A stretch of DNA of 64,000 nucleotides from Permianibacter aggregans (GTDB taxonomy: Bacteria; Pseudomonadota; Gammaproteobacteria; Enterobacterales; Permianibacteraceae). Positions 34,468-44,014 of the stretch are shown in pieces (position 1 is the stretch's first letter; each line of letters starts with the position of its first letter). Location: contig NZ_CP037953.1 in the NCBI RefSeq assembly GCF_009756665.1, positions 1,116,001 to 1,180,000 of the forward strand, written 5' to 3'. A program made the translations under genes and the position numbers. Under the pieces are notes generated by a model, which was given only the letters and a program-made list of their open reading frames with translations, was not told the origin of the DNA and ran no database searches.

Positions 34468-35586
34468 TCAATCCCTCACTTTGTCCTCAATAAATTCGAC
34501 CACCTCCAGTTTGAAACCGGACAGTGCGTATTTTTTCGGTGAACTCAACAAGCGTAGTTTATGCACGTTCAAATCGTTCAGGATTTGTGAACCGATACCG
34601 ATCCGGCGCAAACCGGCGCGTGCGGCCATAGGAGGCTGTGTCTCGTTGCGATCTTCGGCGGCGAAGCGGTTCAGGCGCATCAGTGTCGATTCGGCGGTGC
34701 TTTGCGAACCGAGCACCAGCACAACGCCGGCGCCCTCCTCAACGATGCGCGGCAGCGTGCGATGCAGTGGCCAGGAGCCCGAAGCGCGAACACCCATCAG
34801 CGTATCGGATAAATCATCAGCGACATGAACGCGGGTCATCACGGCCGGAGTCTTGCTGATGTCACCGTAGACCAACGCGTGATGCAGGGCGCCGTCCAAC
34901 GTGTCCTGATAAGTGTGCAGCGTGAAATCGCCGTAGGGCGTCGGCCAGTGGCATTGCTGCAAGTGCTCGACGGTTTTTTCGTGCAGGCTGCGGTATTCGA
35001 TCAAATCGGCGATGGTGCCAAGTTTCAGGCCGTGTTCGGCGGCGAATTTTTCCAGGTCTGGACGGCGCGCCATGGTGCCGTCTTCATTGAGAATTTCGAC
35101 GATAACGCCAGCGGATTCGAAGCCGGCGAGACGGGCAAAATCACAGGCGGCTTCGGTGTGGCCAGCGCGGGTCAAGACACCGCCGGCCTGGGCCATCAGC
35201 GGGAAGATATGACCGGGCTGCACCAGATCCGCAGGCCTCGCGTTTTTCGCGACAGCCGCTTGCACGGTGCGGGCGCGGTCGGCCGCAGAAATACCGGTGG
35301 AAACGCCGGTCGCGGCTTCAATGGAAACGGTGAACGCGGTGCCGTGACGGGTGCCGTTTTGCTTGACCATCAAATCGAGACCAAGCTGCAAGCAGCGCTC
35401 ACGCAGCATCGGCATGCAAATCAAACCGCGGCCGTATTTGGCCATGAAATTGATCGCTTCCGGCGTGATGGCCTCGGCAGCCATGACCAGATCGCCTTCG
35501 TTTTCGCGATCTTCGTCGTCCATCAGAATGATCATCTTGCCGGCGCGGATTTCCTGAATCAGCTCCGGAACGGTTGCTAAAGCCAT
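34468..35586 (-). CDS. ribBA: 3,4-dihydroxy-2-butanone-4-phosphate synthase with degenerate GTP cyclohydrolase II domain
   Basis: A 372-residue bifunctional-looking protein. Residues about 1-200 are RibB ([64 protein letters not shown]) and make dihydroxybutanone phosphate from ribulose 5-phosphate. Residues about 205-372 resemble RibA, but the zinc-binding cysteine cluster of GTP cyclohydrolase II is missing, so that half is probably not catalytic (the RibBX situation known from pseudomonads). A genuine RibA would have to be encoded elsewhere. Located between ribE and the GIY-YIG segment; 8 bp after ribE. Confidence 0.9.
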   Translation of the reverse strand: MALATVPELIQEIRAGKMIILMDDEDRENEGDLVMAAEAITPEAINFMAKYGRGLICMPMLRERCLQLGLDLMVKQNGTRHGTAFTVSIEAATGVSTGISAADRARTVQAAVAKNARPADLVQPGHIFPLMAQAGGVLTRAGHTEAACDFARLAGFESAGVIVEILNEDGTMARRPDLEKFAAEHGLKLGTIADLIEYRSLHEKTVEHLQQCHWPTPYGDFTLHTYQDTLDGALHHALVYGDISKTPAVMTRVHVADDLSDTLMGVRASGSWPLHRTLPRIVEEGAGVVLVLGSQSTAESTLMRLNRFAAEDRNETQPPMAARAGLRRIGIGSQILNDLNVHKLRLLSSPKKYALSGFKLEVVEFIEDKVRD

Positions 35587-35594
35587 TCGATTTC

Positions 35595-36260
35595 CTAGGG
35601 TTGGCCGGTGATAAAGCCGGCACGGGTCAGCAGCGCGGTGGTCAGGCTATTATCGCGGATCTCGTCGCCGCCTGCTTGCAGCAATCGTTCGAGGTAGCGG
35701 GCCAGAAGATCCACTTCCAAATTCACTTGGGTGCCGACCTGCCAATGGGCGATGGTGGTTTCGTTCTGGGTATGCGGCACGATGGTCAGCTCAAAATCGG
35801 TGTCGTGCACGGCGTTGACGGTCAGGCTGATGCCATCGACGCAAATCGAGCCCTTTTGAGCGATGTAGCGCTTGATCGCCTGCGGCGCCCGTAGCGTGTA
35901 TTGCCAGGCGCGCGCCGCTTCCTTTTTGCTGATGACTTCGCCGATACCATCGACATGGCCGGAGACCAGATGACCGCCAAGCCGAGTAGTTGGCGTCAGG
36001 GCTTTTTCCAGATTGACCGGCGCACCGACATGCAATGAACCGAGCGTCGTTACCCGCAAGGTTTCCACCGAGACGTCGGCATCGAAACTCTGCTGATCAA
36101 AGCGCACCGCGGTCAGGCAGACGCCATTGACGGCGATGCTGTCGCCGAGCTGGACATCGGCCATATCGAGTTTGCCGACCTGGATGCTGAGCCGGGTGTC
36201 GCCGCCGCGCGGTTCGATTTTGCCAATGCGGCCGACCGATTGAATGATGCCTGTGAACAT
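35595..36260 (-). CDS. ribE: Riboflavin synthase, alpha chain
   Basis: A 221-residue enzyme with two lumazine-binding repeats: MFTGIIQSVGRI...SIAVNGVCLTAV (first) and GHLVSGHVDGIGEV...CVDGISLTVNAV (second). It dismutates two 6,7-dimethyl-8-ribityllumazine molecules to riboflavin. ATG 36260 gives the invariant MFTGI start; in-frame upstream codons are not family-like. It lies between ribD and ribBA; some genomes call it ribC. Confidence 0.95.
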   Translation of the reverse strand: MFTGIIQSVGRIGKIEPRGGDTRLSIQVGKLDMADVQLGDSIAVNGVCLTAVRFDQQSFDADVSVETLRVTTLGSLHVGAPVNLEKALTPTTRLGGHLVSGHVDGIGEVISKKEAARAWQYTLRAPQAIKRYIAQKGSICVDGISLTVNAVHDTDFELTIVPHTQNETTIAHWQVGTQVNLEVDLLARYLERLLQAGGDEIRDNSLTTALLTRAGFITGQP

Positions 36261-36282
36261 GGCGTACTTCCGAAAAACGGGA

Positions 36283-37395
36283 TTAAAGAGCGGGACGATA
36301 AGTGAGCCGCAGATCTTCGCCGATCTGGCGGCAATCAGCCAGCGTAAAGCGCGGACAATCGGCAATTTGCGTGAACGCCGGCAGTTGCAGCGCCGCTTTG
36401 CCGGCCTGCCCTATCGCCATCGGCGCCATATACAGGCACAGCTCATCAACGACACCGGCCGCAACAAAGGCGCCGCTCAGCGTAGGCCCGGCCTCGACCA
36501 ACACCTCATTGCAACCACGCCGACCCAGCTCATCAAGCACCCATTCCGGCTCGATGCGATCAAGCTGAACATTCTGCAGATGTGCCGGCCAATGGTCGGG
36601 GCGCTCGGCGCAGTGAAACACCAGCGTCGGCGCCAAGCCATCAGCCAGATGATGTGAAGCACTCATGCTGGCCGAAGAATCGAGCAGCACGCGCAGCGGC
36701 GCCTTTCTATAGTCGCGCACCTCGGCCGGCCATTCCTGCTCGGATAGCCGTACGGTCAGCTTCGGGTTGTCGGCCAGCAAGGTGCCACGACCGGTGATGA
36801 TCGCCTGCACACCAGCGCGCAAACGTTGCACATCGCGCCGCGCCGCCTCGCCGGTAATCCACTGGCTGACACCATTACCAAGCGCAATGCGGCCATCGAC
36901 GCTCATGCCAAGTTTGACCGTAACAAACGGCTTGCCGGTGCGCATCCGTTTCAGAAAGCCGCGGTTCAATTGCTCGGCCTCGACCGTCATCAGCCCCGAT
37001 TTGCAATCGATGCCGGCGGCCAGCAGTTTGGCAAAGCCCTGACCGCCGACCATTGGGTTCGGGTCGCTCATGGCGCAAACGAGGTTTTTGATACCGGCGT
37101 CAATCAACGCATCAGCACAAGGACCGGTGCGGCCATGATGACTGCAGGGCTCCAGCGTGACATAAGCCGTGGCGCCACGGGCCTGTTCACCGGCCTCGCG
37201 CAGTGCGTGGATTTCGGCATGTGGCGAACCGGCGACCTGATGAAATCCGCGGCCGATCACCTGTCCGTTTTTCACCAGCAGGCAGCCGACGGCCGGATTC
37301 GGTGCCGTCGTCCAGCGGCCCTTGCTGGCAAGCTGCAAGGCTTCGGCCATATAGCGAGCGTCATCGGCGGTGAATTCGCGTTTAGTCATCGGCAT
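36283..37395 (-). CDS. ribD: Bifunctional pyrimidine deaminase/reductase of riboflavin synthesis
   Basis: A 370-residue enzyme. The N-terminal deaminase has the zinc motif PHAEIHAL and PCSHHGRTGPC (about 1-145); the C-terminal reductase (about 150-365) has KLGMSVDGRIA, the NADPH-binding region and EAGPTLSGAFVAAG. Together they convert the RibA product to 5-amino-6-ribitylamino-uracil phosphate. The start is ATG 37395 or ATG 37389; both overlap the end of the FosA-like gene. Normally directly behind nrdR, here displaced by fosA. Confidence 0.94.
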   Translation of the reverse strand: MPMTKREFTADDARYMAEALQLASKGRWTTAPNPAVGCLLVKNGQVIGRGFHQVAGSPHAEIHALREAGEQARGATAYVTLEPCSHHGRTGPCADALIDAGIKNLVCAMSDPNPMVGGQGFAKLLAAGIDCKSGLMTVEAEQLNRGFLKRMRTGKPFVTVKLGMSVDGRIALGNGVSQWITGEAARRDVQRLRAGVQAIITGRGTLLADNPKLTVRLSEQEWPAEVRDYRKAPLRVLLDSSASMSASHHLADGLAPTLVFHCAERPDHWPAHLQNVQLDRIEPEWVLDELGRRGCNEVLVEAGPTLSGAFVAAGVVDELCLYMAPMAIGQAGKAALQLPAFTQIADCPRFTLADCRQIGEDLRLTYRPAL

Positions 37396-37807
37396 TCAAG
37401 TGGGCAACACAAGGGTGGGCGAACCATTGCAAATCCGGATATGGCGATTGTTTAAGGCTCGCGAGCCGCGAGCGCAAATCGCCGACATGCAGTTCCAGTT
37501 GGTGTCCATCCGGATCGAGAAAATAAAACGATTCACCTTCGCTGCGGTTCGCTTTCCATTCGGTAACACCAGCGGCAAGCAAGGCCGCTTTGCGTTCGGC
37601 AAATTCAGAGGCCGAAACCGAAAAGGCGTAGTGGGTGTAACCGGCTTGCACCGGACTAAATTGATCTAGCGACAAACAAAGCCATAGTTCACCAACCGTC
37701 AAATACGCCCCACGTTGCCAACGCACGACCGGTTCGGCCAGTCGGTGTTTGGTATAAAACCGGAAACTGCGCTCCAGATTGCTAACGGCCAGCGTCAGGT
37801 GGTTCAC
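37382..37807 (-). CDS. fosA: FosA-like fosfomycin-modifying glutathione transferase (VOC superfamily)
   Basis: A 141-residue vicinal-oxygen-chelate protein very similar in pattern to FosA, the Mn- and K-dependent enzyme that adds glutathione to fosfomycin. Residues matching the FosA active site are present: metal ligands H3 (NHLTLAV), H59 (YTHYAF) and E105 (LELHVG), the K/phosphonate loop K85, N87, S89, E90, S93, Y95 in the [13 protein letters not shown] stretch, and R114 in DLRSRL. The C-terminus is slightly extended. The start is a GTG overlapping the nrdR stop (GTGA), so it is embedded in the operon. Related VOC thiol transferases exist, but the motif match favours FosA. Resistance is predicted, not shown. 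Confidence 0.85.
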   Translation of the reverse strand: MNHLTLAVSNLERSFRFYTKHRLAEPVVRWQRGAYLTVGELWLCLSLDQFSPVQAGYTHYAFSVSASEFAERKAALLAAGVTEWKANRSEGESFYFLDPDGHQLELHVGDLRSRLASLKQSPYPDLQWFAHPCVAHLNADD

Positions 37808-38259
37808 GGCTTCAGTTGCATCTTGGCGATTTCGTCGGAGAATTCCTGCACGTCCTGAAAACGCCGGTAAACGGAAGCAAAGCGCACATAGGCAACATCG
37901 TCGAGTTTGCGCAGCTCATTCATGACCAGCTCGCCAATTTCTTTCGACGACACCTCGCGCTCGCCTTTGGAGCGCAGCTTCGAAGTGATATGGGAAATCG
38001 CCTCCTCGACCGCCTCGACCGACACCGGGCGCTTTTCGACTGCGCGCATAAAACCGCCGCGCAGCTTGCGCTCATCGAACGGTTGCCGGGAGGCGTCGTT
38101 CTTGACCACACGCGGCATCACCAGCTCGGCAGTTTCGAAGGTCGTGTAACGCTCGCCGCATTCAACGCATTCGCGCCGCCGGCGCACCTGCGAGCCGTCG
38201 GCAACCAGCCGGGAATCGATCACTTTGGTATCGGTGGCAGAACAGAAAGGACAATGCAT
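37804..38259 (-). CDS. nrdR: Transcriptional repressor NrdR
   Basis: A 151-residue regulator with an N-terminal zinc ribbon (MHCPFC at 3-6 and [12 protein letters not shown] near 31) and a central ATP-cone (about 49-139: [19 protein letters not shown]...). It represses ribonucleotide reductase genes in response to dATP/ATP. First gene of the nrdR-fosA-ribD-ribE-ribBA run. No NrdR box pair was looked for outside the window. Confidence 0.96.
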   Translation of the reverse strand: MHCPFCSATDTKVIDSRLVADGSQVRRRRECVECGERYTTFETAELVMPRVVKNDASRQPFDERKLRGGFMRAVEKRPVSVEAVEEAISHITSKLRSKGEREVSSKEIGELVMNELRKLDDVAYVRFASVYRRFQDVQEFSDEIAKMQLKP

Positions 38260-38341
38260 CTGGCAAACCCGTCAATGGCGGAAATCCGGCCGATGATAGC
38301 ATCAGTGCCTGATGGCTGCGCCAGCCGATAGGCTGGCGATC

Positions 38342-38366
38342 AAAAAAGCCCGCAATCGCGGGCTTT
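38342..38366 (-). terminator. Terminator after glyA
   Basis: 9-bp stem AAAGCCCGC/GCGGGCTTT with a 4-nt loop; read on the minus strand it ends in a T6 run. It lies 20 bp past the glyA stop and before nrdR. Confidence 0.88.
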
Positions 38367-38385
38367 CTTCTGTAACGGATAAGGC

Positions 38386-39639
38386 TCAAGCGTAAACCGG
38401 GAATTTCGCCGTCAACTTCAGCACTTCGCCTTTGATGCGTTCAACCACCGACTCATCGCCCATATGGTCGACGATATCGCAGATCCAGCCGGCCAGCAGC
38501 GTCGATTCCGCTTCTTTGAAACCGCGTGTCGTGATCGCCGGCGTGCCCACCCGGATACCGGAAGTGACAAACGGCGAACGCGGATCATTCGGCACCGAGT
38601 TCTTGTTGACGGTGATATTGGCGCGGCCCAGCGCAGCATCCAGATCCTTACCGGAAATGTCCTTCTTGATCAGCGAAACCAGCATCAGGTGATTGTCGGT
38701 ACCGCCGGATACGACATCAAGGCCACGCTCGACGAACACCTTGGCCATGGCCCGGGCATTGGCAACGACTTGTTTCTGGTATTCCTTGAAGCCCGGCTCC
38801 AATGCTTCTTTAAAGGCAACGGCTTTGGCGGCGATGACATGCATCAGCGGACCACCCTGGGTGCCCGGAAACACCGTGCTGTTCAGCTTTTTCTGCAGCT
38901 CTTCGGACGCGCCCTTGGCGATGATGATGCCACCACGCGGGCCGCGCAGGGTCTTGTGCGTCGTCGAGGTCACGACATGGGCATGCTCAATCGGGCTCGG
39001 GTAAACACCAGCGGCAATCAGGCCAGCCACATGCGCCATGTCGACCATAAAGTAAGCGCCCACTTTGTCGGCAATTTCGCGCAGACGGGCCCAGTCAACG
39101 ACACGTGAGTAGGCCGAAAAACCGCCAAGGACCATCTTCGGCTTGTGTTCCAGCGCCAAGGCTTCGGCGTGGTCGTAATCAATCGTGCCGTCTTCCTTCA
39201 GGCCGTACTGGACGCTCTTGTAAAGCTTGCCGGAAAAATTGACCGGCGAACCGTGGGTCAGGTGACCGCCATGGGCCAGTGACATGCCAAGCACCGTGTC
39301 GCCCGGCTGCAACAACGCCTGGTAGACAGCCGCGTTGGCCTGCGAACCTGAATGCGGCTGAACGTTGGCGAAGTCGGCACCGAACAATTCCTTTACCCGG
39401 GCAATCGCCAGCTTCTCGGCGATATCGACGTACTCGCAGCCACCGTAGTAGCGCTTCTCCGGATAACCCTCAGCATACTTGTTGGTCAACTGCGAGCCTT
39501 GCGCTGCCATGACCCGCGGGCTGGTGTAGTTTTCCGAGGCGATCAGCTCAATGTGATCTTCCTGACGATGGCGCTCTTTTTCCATCGCCTGCCATAACTC
39601 GGCATCGTAATCGGCTAACGAAGAATACTGGCGGAACAT
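38386..39639 (-). CDS. glyA: Serine hydroxymethyltransferase
   Basis: A 417-residue PLP enzyme that interconverts serine and glycine with tetrahydrofolate, the main source of one-carbon units. Landmarks: [26 protein letters not shown]-like [14 protein letters not shown], the PLP lysine in [11 protein letters not shown], and [12 protein letters not shown]-like [15 protein letters not shown] 39639 has GGGAG upstream; a longer in-frame start adds seven codons. It has its own terminator; genes on the minus strand downstream start anew with nrdR. Confidence 0.96.
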   Translation of the reverse strand: MFRQYSSLADYDAELWQAMEKERHRQEDHIELIASENYTSPRVMAAQGSQLTNKYAEGYPEKRYYGGCEYVDIAEKLAIARVKELFGADFANVQPHSGSQANAAVYQALLQPGDTVLGMSLAHGGHLTHGSPVNFSGKLYKSVQYGLKEDGTIDYDHAEALALEHKPKMVLGGFSAYSRVVDWARLREIADKVGAYFMVDMAHVAGLIAAGVYPSPIEHAHVVTSTTHKTLRGPRGGIIIAKGASEELQKKLNSTVFPGTQGGPLMHVIAAKAVAFKEALEPGFKEYQKQVVANARAMAKVFVERGLDVVSGGTDNHLMLVSLIKKDISGKDLDAALGRANITVNKNSVPNDPRSPFVTSGIRVGTPAITTRGFKEAESTLLAGWICDIVDHMGDESVVERIKGEVLKLTAKFPVYA

Positions 39640-39704
39640 AGGACTCCCGAGGGTACGCAAGTGGTCGAAAAGTGGGCCGAGATTGTAACGGATTATTGCT
39701 CTCG

Positions 39705-39800
39705 CACCTACCAGGCAAATTGGACGGTTGCACCCGAAATACGAAAAGCGTAGCCTCGGGCCTCATGAGTTTTTGCCATGAAGGAGGGCCATAACACCGA
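39705..39800 (+). promoter_or_regulatory. Possible structured leader before the TonB-dependent receptor (uncertain)
   Basis: The region between glyA and the receptor holds AGGCAAA (39713), GCGTAGCCTCGGGCCT (39748-39763), imperfect inverted arms CCTCATG (39761) and CATGAAGG (39777), then ACACCGA (39794). The order faintly recalls the conserved blocks of the cyclic di-GMP-I (GEMM) riboswitch, but spacing and several key bases differ. It may equally be unrelated sequence or glyA leader on the other strand. Confidence 0.2.
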
Positions 39801-39920
39801 CTTGCCAAATTCGCTGATTCGTACGGAGTTTTCAGCACAATCGGACTTCTGTTGTTCACCAACGCGATTTGTGGGTGAAGAAGCAATAACAACCAAAGAC
39901 AGAGTAAAACCGGAGCAACC

Positions 39921-42536
39921 ATGAACATGAAAAAATCGCGGTTAACCACCTCCATCGTGGCTACCTGCTGCGCAGCAATGCTGCCTACATTCGTTTATGC
40001 CGCTGACGAGCAAAAAGCCGAACGCGTTGAAGTCGTCGGCTCGCACATCAAACGCACCGATATCGAAGGTACGTCACCACTGTTTGTCGTCACGCGTGAC
40101 GACATTGAAAATTCCGGCTACAACAACCTACAACAGCTGTTTGAACGGATGCCAGTCGCCGGCAACGGTACCTTCTCCACTCGTGGTAACAACCAGGACT
40201 CTACCGCCAACGGAGGCGCCGCCATCTCGCTGCGCGGTTTCGGCTCAGACGCCACGTTGGTGCTAGTCAATGGTCGTCGCGTCGCGATCAGCGCGTTTGC
40301 TGAAAGCATCACCAACAACTTTGTCGATGTAAACGCCATTCCGATGGCTGCGATTGAGCGTGTTGAAGTGCTGAAAGACGGCGCCTCAGCCATCTACGGT
40401 TCCGACGCGGTTGCAGGCGTAATCAATATTGTGCTGCGTAAGAACTACGAGGGCAGCGAACTTTCTGTCGGTTATGGCAACACCACCGATACCGACTCTG
40501 ACGAGAAAACCATGAGCCTGCTCTGGGGAACCAGTGGCGACAAAGGCAATATGACGGTTATTTTGGACTACTTCTCCAATAGCTCGTTGATGAACAAAGA
40601 TCGCGGCACGTTGGGCACAGCAAACCAATCGGCGCTCGGCGGCGAAGATTTTCGTTCTTCACGCGGCTTCCCTGGTCGCTACGTGGTCAATGGTGTAACG
40701 ACAATTGACCCAGGCTGTCCTCCGGAAAATGCCTTTGGCGCTACCTGCGTTTACGACTACGGCCCGTGGAACGTCTTGATTCCTGAATCAGAGCGCATTG
40801 GTGCCATTTTGCTGGCCAATCGAGATATTGGCACCTCCACCGAACTGTTCACCGAGTTCAGCGTGCAGCACAACACATCGTTTGCCCAAGGCGCACCAAC
40901 ACCGCTGGATGGTGATGCAGGGTTAACCGTTCCCGGCACACATCCGAACAATCCGTTCGGCGTTGATATCGACATCAACCGCCACCGTACCGTGGATGCT
41001 GGCGCTCGTATTTGGGATATCGAAACCGATGTCATGCGCTTGGTTGTCGGTATGCGCGGCACCATCTTTACCGATTGGGATTGGGAAGTGTCGGCGCAAA
41101 AAGGCCGCAGTGAATCGATGCAGACCGGCGGCAAACATCAGGGTTGGGTTCGTACCGATTTGTTGCAACAGGAAATCGATGCTGGTCGTTATAACCCGTT
41201 TGGTGGCACCTATAACCCGCAAAGCGTAATTGACGCGATCACCACCTCATTGGTGCGTCGTGGTGAGTCACATCTAAGCGCCTATGACGCGAAAATTTCT
41301 GGTGGTTTGTTCGATATGGCCGGTGGCCAGGCAGCGTTGGCAGCCGGTATTGAATTGTTGACAGAAAAAGTGTCTGACGTCCCGGATGATCAATTTCAAC
41401 GCGGCTTGATCTTTGGTACTGAATCTGTTTCGGCCGAAGCCAAACGCGATCACGAATCCGCGTTTATTGAGTTTGTATTGCCGTTTGCGGACGGACTGGA
41501 AGTCCAGTTGGCGGGTCGCTATGACAAATACGACGGCTTTGGCGCTCAGTTCAATCCGAAAGTCGGCGCCTTGTGGTCGCCAAATGATGACCTGAAATTC
41601 CGTATGTCATGGGGTACGGGTTTCCGGGCTCCATCGCTAGCACAAATCGGCTTGGGACCATCACAATCTTCGCAATTCTTCGTTGACACCTATGGTTGTG
41701 CAGTCAACCCGGCATATTGTGCTTCGACAGACTACACCATCGTGTTTGCCGGTAATCCTGATCTGGACGCCGAAGAATCTGAATCGTTCAACGTCGGCAC
41801 CGTTTGGCAAGTTTCCGATAGCGTCAGCCTGACATTCGATTACTGGACCATCGAGCAAGACAATAAAATCGCTCCCGGTGATTTTGGTGCCCTGTATGCG
41901 CTGGAATGTAACAACCAAGCCAGCACGATCTGTATTCGCAATGCACCGCTACCAGGTCAATCCTTGGGTGATCTGTCACGCATCAACAACGGCTATCGCA
42001 ACCTGAACCAGCAAAGCGCGAAGGGTATCGATATTTCTGCTGACTATCGCTTGAGCACAGCGGACTTGGGTTCTTTCAAGTTCAAGATCGATTGGAGCTG
42101 GCTGACCGAGTTCGAACAAAAAATCACCGAAGACGAATCTACAGGCGCTACCACCATTCTTGACTGGACCGGTGAGTACGAATATCCAGAATTCCGCTGG
42201 GTTGGCACGATGGATTGGGCTATGGATACCTTTGGTGCCACCGTTGCAGTTAGCTACATCGGCGAATTCGAAGATACGCCTGACGCCAATTTCGACGGTG
42301 TTATCGATATCAACCAAAACAGTTCTCGTACCGTTGATGCATTCATGACGGTCGACGTCCAGTTCCGCTATTTAGGTGTTCAGGACACCGTATTTTCGGT
42401 CGGTGTTCGAAACTTGCTGGACGAAGAACCTCCGTTTGCCATCGGTGATGGTGACGGCGACCTCTACGGCTACGTCTCACAAGTTCATAGCCCACGTGGT
42501 CAGTTTGTTTATGGGGAAGTAACTTATCGCTTCTAA
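39921..42536 (+). CDS. TonB-dependent outer-membrane receptor
   Basis: An 871-residue outer-membrane protein with signal peptide (about 1-28, VYAAD cleavage), a plug domain (about 35-160: ERVEVVGSHIKRTDIEG, SLRGFGSDATLVLVNGRRV, IPMAAIERVEVLKDGASAIYGSDAVAGVINIVLRK) and a beta-barrel ending YGEVTYRF with the terminal aromatic. The N-terminal TonB box region is around EQKAERVEVVG. The plug loops contain a Cys pair. Transport substrate (iron chelate, cobalamin, carbohydrate or peptide) cannot be told from sequence; the GSHIKRTDIEG start is common in receptors of marine and soil gammaproteobacteria. No Fur box is evident. Monocistronic. Confidence 0.92.
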   Translation: MNMKKSRLTTSIVATCCAAMLPTFVYAADEQKAERVEVVGSHIKRTDIEGTSPLFVVTRDDIENSGYNNLQQLFERMPVAGNGTFSTRGNNQDSTANGGAAISLRGFGSDATLVLVNGRRVAISAFAESITNNFVDVNAIPMAAIERVEVLKDGASAIYGSDAVAGVINIVLRKNYEGSELSVGYGNTTDTDSDEKTMSLLWGTSGDKGNMTVILDYFSNSSLMNKDRGTLGTANQSALGGEDFRSSRGFPGRYVVNGVTTIDPGCPPENAFGATCVYDYGPWNVLIPESERIGAILLANRDIGTSTELFTEFSVQHNTSFAQGAPTPLDGDAGLTVPGTHPNNPFGVDIDINRHRTVDAGARIWDIETDVMRLVVGMRGTIFTDWDWEVSAQKGRSESMQTGGKHQGWVRTDLLQQEIDAGRYNPFGGTYNPQSVIDAITTSLVRRGESHLSAYDAKISGGLFDMAGGQAALAAGIELLTEKVSDVPDDQFQRGLIFGTESVSAEAKRDHESAFIEFVLPFADGLEVQLAGRYDKYDGFGAQFNPKVGALWSPNDDLKFRMSWGTGFRAPSLAQIGLGPSQSSQFFVDTYGCAVNPAYCASTDYTIVFAGNPDLDAEESESFNVGTVWQVSDSVSLTFDYWTIEQDNKIAPGDFGALYALECNNQASTICIRNAPLPGQSLGDLSRINNGYRNLNQQSAKGIDISADYRLSTADLGSFKFKIDWSWLTEFEQKITEDESTGATTILDWTGEYEYPEFRWVGTMDWAMDTFGATVAVSYIGEFEDTPDANFDGVIDINQNSSRTVDAFMTVDVQFRYLGVQDTVFSVGVRNLLDEEPPFAIGDGDGDLYGYVSQVHSPRGQFVYGEVTYRF

Positions 42537-42554
42537 GTAAGCTTTCCGAATCAA

Positions 42555-42582
42555 ACGGCGCCGAAAGGCGCCGTTTTTTTTT
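42555..42582 (+). terminator. Terminator after the TonB-dependent receptor
   Basis: 8-bp GC stem ACGGCGCC/GGCGCCGT with GAAA loop and a T9 run, a textbook intrinsic terminator 18 bp after the stop. Confidence 0.95.
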
Positions 42583-42655
42583 CAGCACTATATTTCATTG
42601 ATCGCCTATTGGTGCGGCTCGCGTATAAACACAAAATGTTCGAGGATATCGATTG

Positions 42656-44014
42656 ATGCATCTGGTGTGGTTTCGTTCCGACTTGCGTGTGCACGACAAC
42701 AGTGCGCTGCATGCCGCCTGTAGTGCTGGCGGGGTTGTGCAGGCCGTGTTTGTGCTCAGTGAGCGACAACTGGATGAGCATGTCTGGGCTGGACGCAAAC
42801 GGGCGTTTGCCCGTCATCATGTGCAGGCGCTGGCCGATGCGCTGGCAGAACGCGGCATCGCCTTGGCAGTGCTGCATTCGGACAAAGTCGTTGGCCAGTG
42901 GCGTGCGGTGCTCGATTACGCCAGGAAGCAAAAGCTCAAGGACATCTGGTTCAACGATGAATACGGCGTGCATGAACAGGACCGCGATCAGGCCTTAATC
43001 AAGGCGGCAGAGAAAGCCGATATCTCGGTGCGCCATTTCGCTGATCGGGTGTTACTGCCACCGGGCTCGGTGCTGACCAAACAGGACACGCCATACACCG
43101 TTTACACGCCGTTTCGTCACGCCTGCGAACCACGATTGAACCAAATCAGCACATTGAGCGCGCCGAGAGCGGCGACAAAAGCCATCAAAGCAACCACCAT
43201 TGAGCCCTTTCCCGGCGAGCAGGATTACGACCAGGAGCGCTGGCCCACCGGTGAAAAAGCGGCGTTAAAAAAGCTGCATCAGTTTGTTCGTGATGATATC
43301 GCCCAATACCACGAGCTGCGCGATCGCCCTGACGTGCCGGCCACCAGCGAGCTCGGACCTTACCTGAGTCTCGGCGTGTTGTCGCCGCGCCAGGTCTGGC
43401 AGGCGGCACAGCAAAAGGGCGACGGTGCGAAAACCTGGCGCAACGAAATTCTCTGGCGTGAATTCTATTTGCATCTGATGGCGCAATTGCCGGAGTTGTC
43501 GAAACACCAACCGTTCAAAAGCGAAACTGACCAGTTACCTTGGCGCCATGACAAGAAAGCCTTCAAGCGCTGGTGCGAGGGCAAGACTGGTGTGCCAATC
43601 GTCGATGCCGCGATGCGCTGCCTGAATGAAACCGGCTGGATGCACAATCGCCTGCGGATGATTGTCGCCAGTTTTCTGACCAAGAATTTGTTTATCGACT
43701 GGCGCTGGGGCGAGCGCTATTTTCTGCAACAACTGATTGATGGCGATTTCGCCGCCAACAATGGTGGCTGGCAGTGGAGTGCCTCGACCGGCACTGATGC
43801 GGCGCCGTATTTTCGTATTTTCAATCCGGTCACTCAGGGCGAACGCTTCGATCCGCATGGCGATTTCGTCCGCCGCTGGCTGCCGGAATTACAGCAAGAG
43901 TCCAGCGATACTATTCACCAGACCGGCGCCCGTGGCGACTACCCGGAGGCCATGGTCGATCTGAAAACCTCGCGGGCTCAGGCCATCGAATGGTTCAAAG
44001 GGCTGAAAAAATGA
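42656..44014 (+). CDS. phrB: Class I deoxyribodipyrimidine photolyase
   Basis: A 452-residue light-driven repair enzyme for cyclobutane pyrimidine dimers. The N-terminal antenna domain (MHLVWFRSDLRVHDNSALH) is followed by the FAD domain with TSELGPYLSLGVLSPRQVW, NEILWREFYLHL, GKTGVPIVDAAMRCLNETGWMHNRLRMIVASFLTKNLFIDWRWGERYF, and the C-terminal signature GGWQWSASTGTDAAPYFRIFNP. ATG 42656 is preferred over a TTG one codon upstream. First gene of a nine-gene overlapping operon; its stop overlaps the next start (ATGA). Confidence 0.93.
   Translation: MHLVWFRSDLRVHDNSALHAACSAGGVVQAVFVLSERQLDEHVWAGRKRAFARHHVQALADALAERGIALAVLHSDKVVGQWRAVLDYARKQKLKDIWFNDEYGVHEQDRDQALIKAAEKADISVRHFADRVLLPPGSVLTKQDTPYTVYTPFRHACEPRLNQISTLSAPRAATKAIKATTIEPFPGEQDYDQERWPTGEKAALKKLHQFVRDDIAQYHELRDRPDVPATSELGPYLSLGVLSPRQVWQAAQQKGDGAKTWRNEILWREFYLHLMAQLPELSKHQPFKSETDQLPWRHDKKAFKRWCEGKTGVPIVDAAMRCLNETGWMHNRLRMIVASFLTKNLFIDWRWGERYFLQQLIDGDFAANNGGWQWSASTGTDAAPYFRIFNPVTQGERFDPHGDFVRRWLPELQQESSDTIHQTGARGDYPEAMVDLKTSRAQAIEWFKGLKK

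Noticed and set aside
35595-38385. FMN riboswitch controlling the rib genes
   Set aside because: I looked for the conserved RFN blocks upstream of ribD, ribE, ribBA and ribH and saw none within the window.
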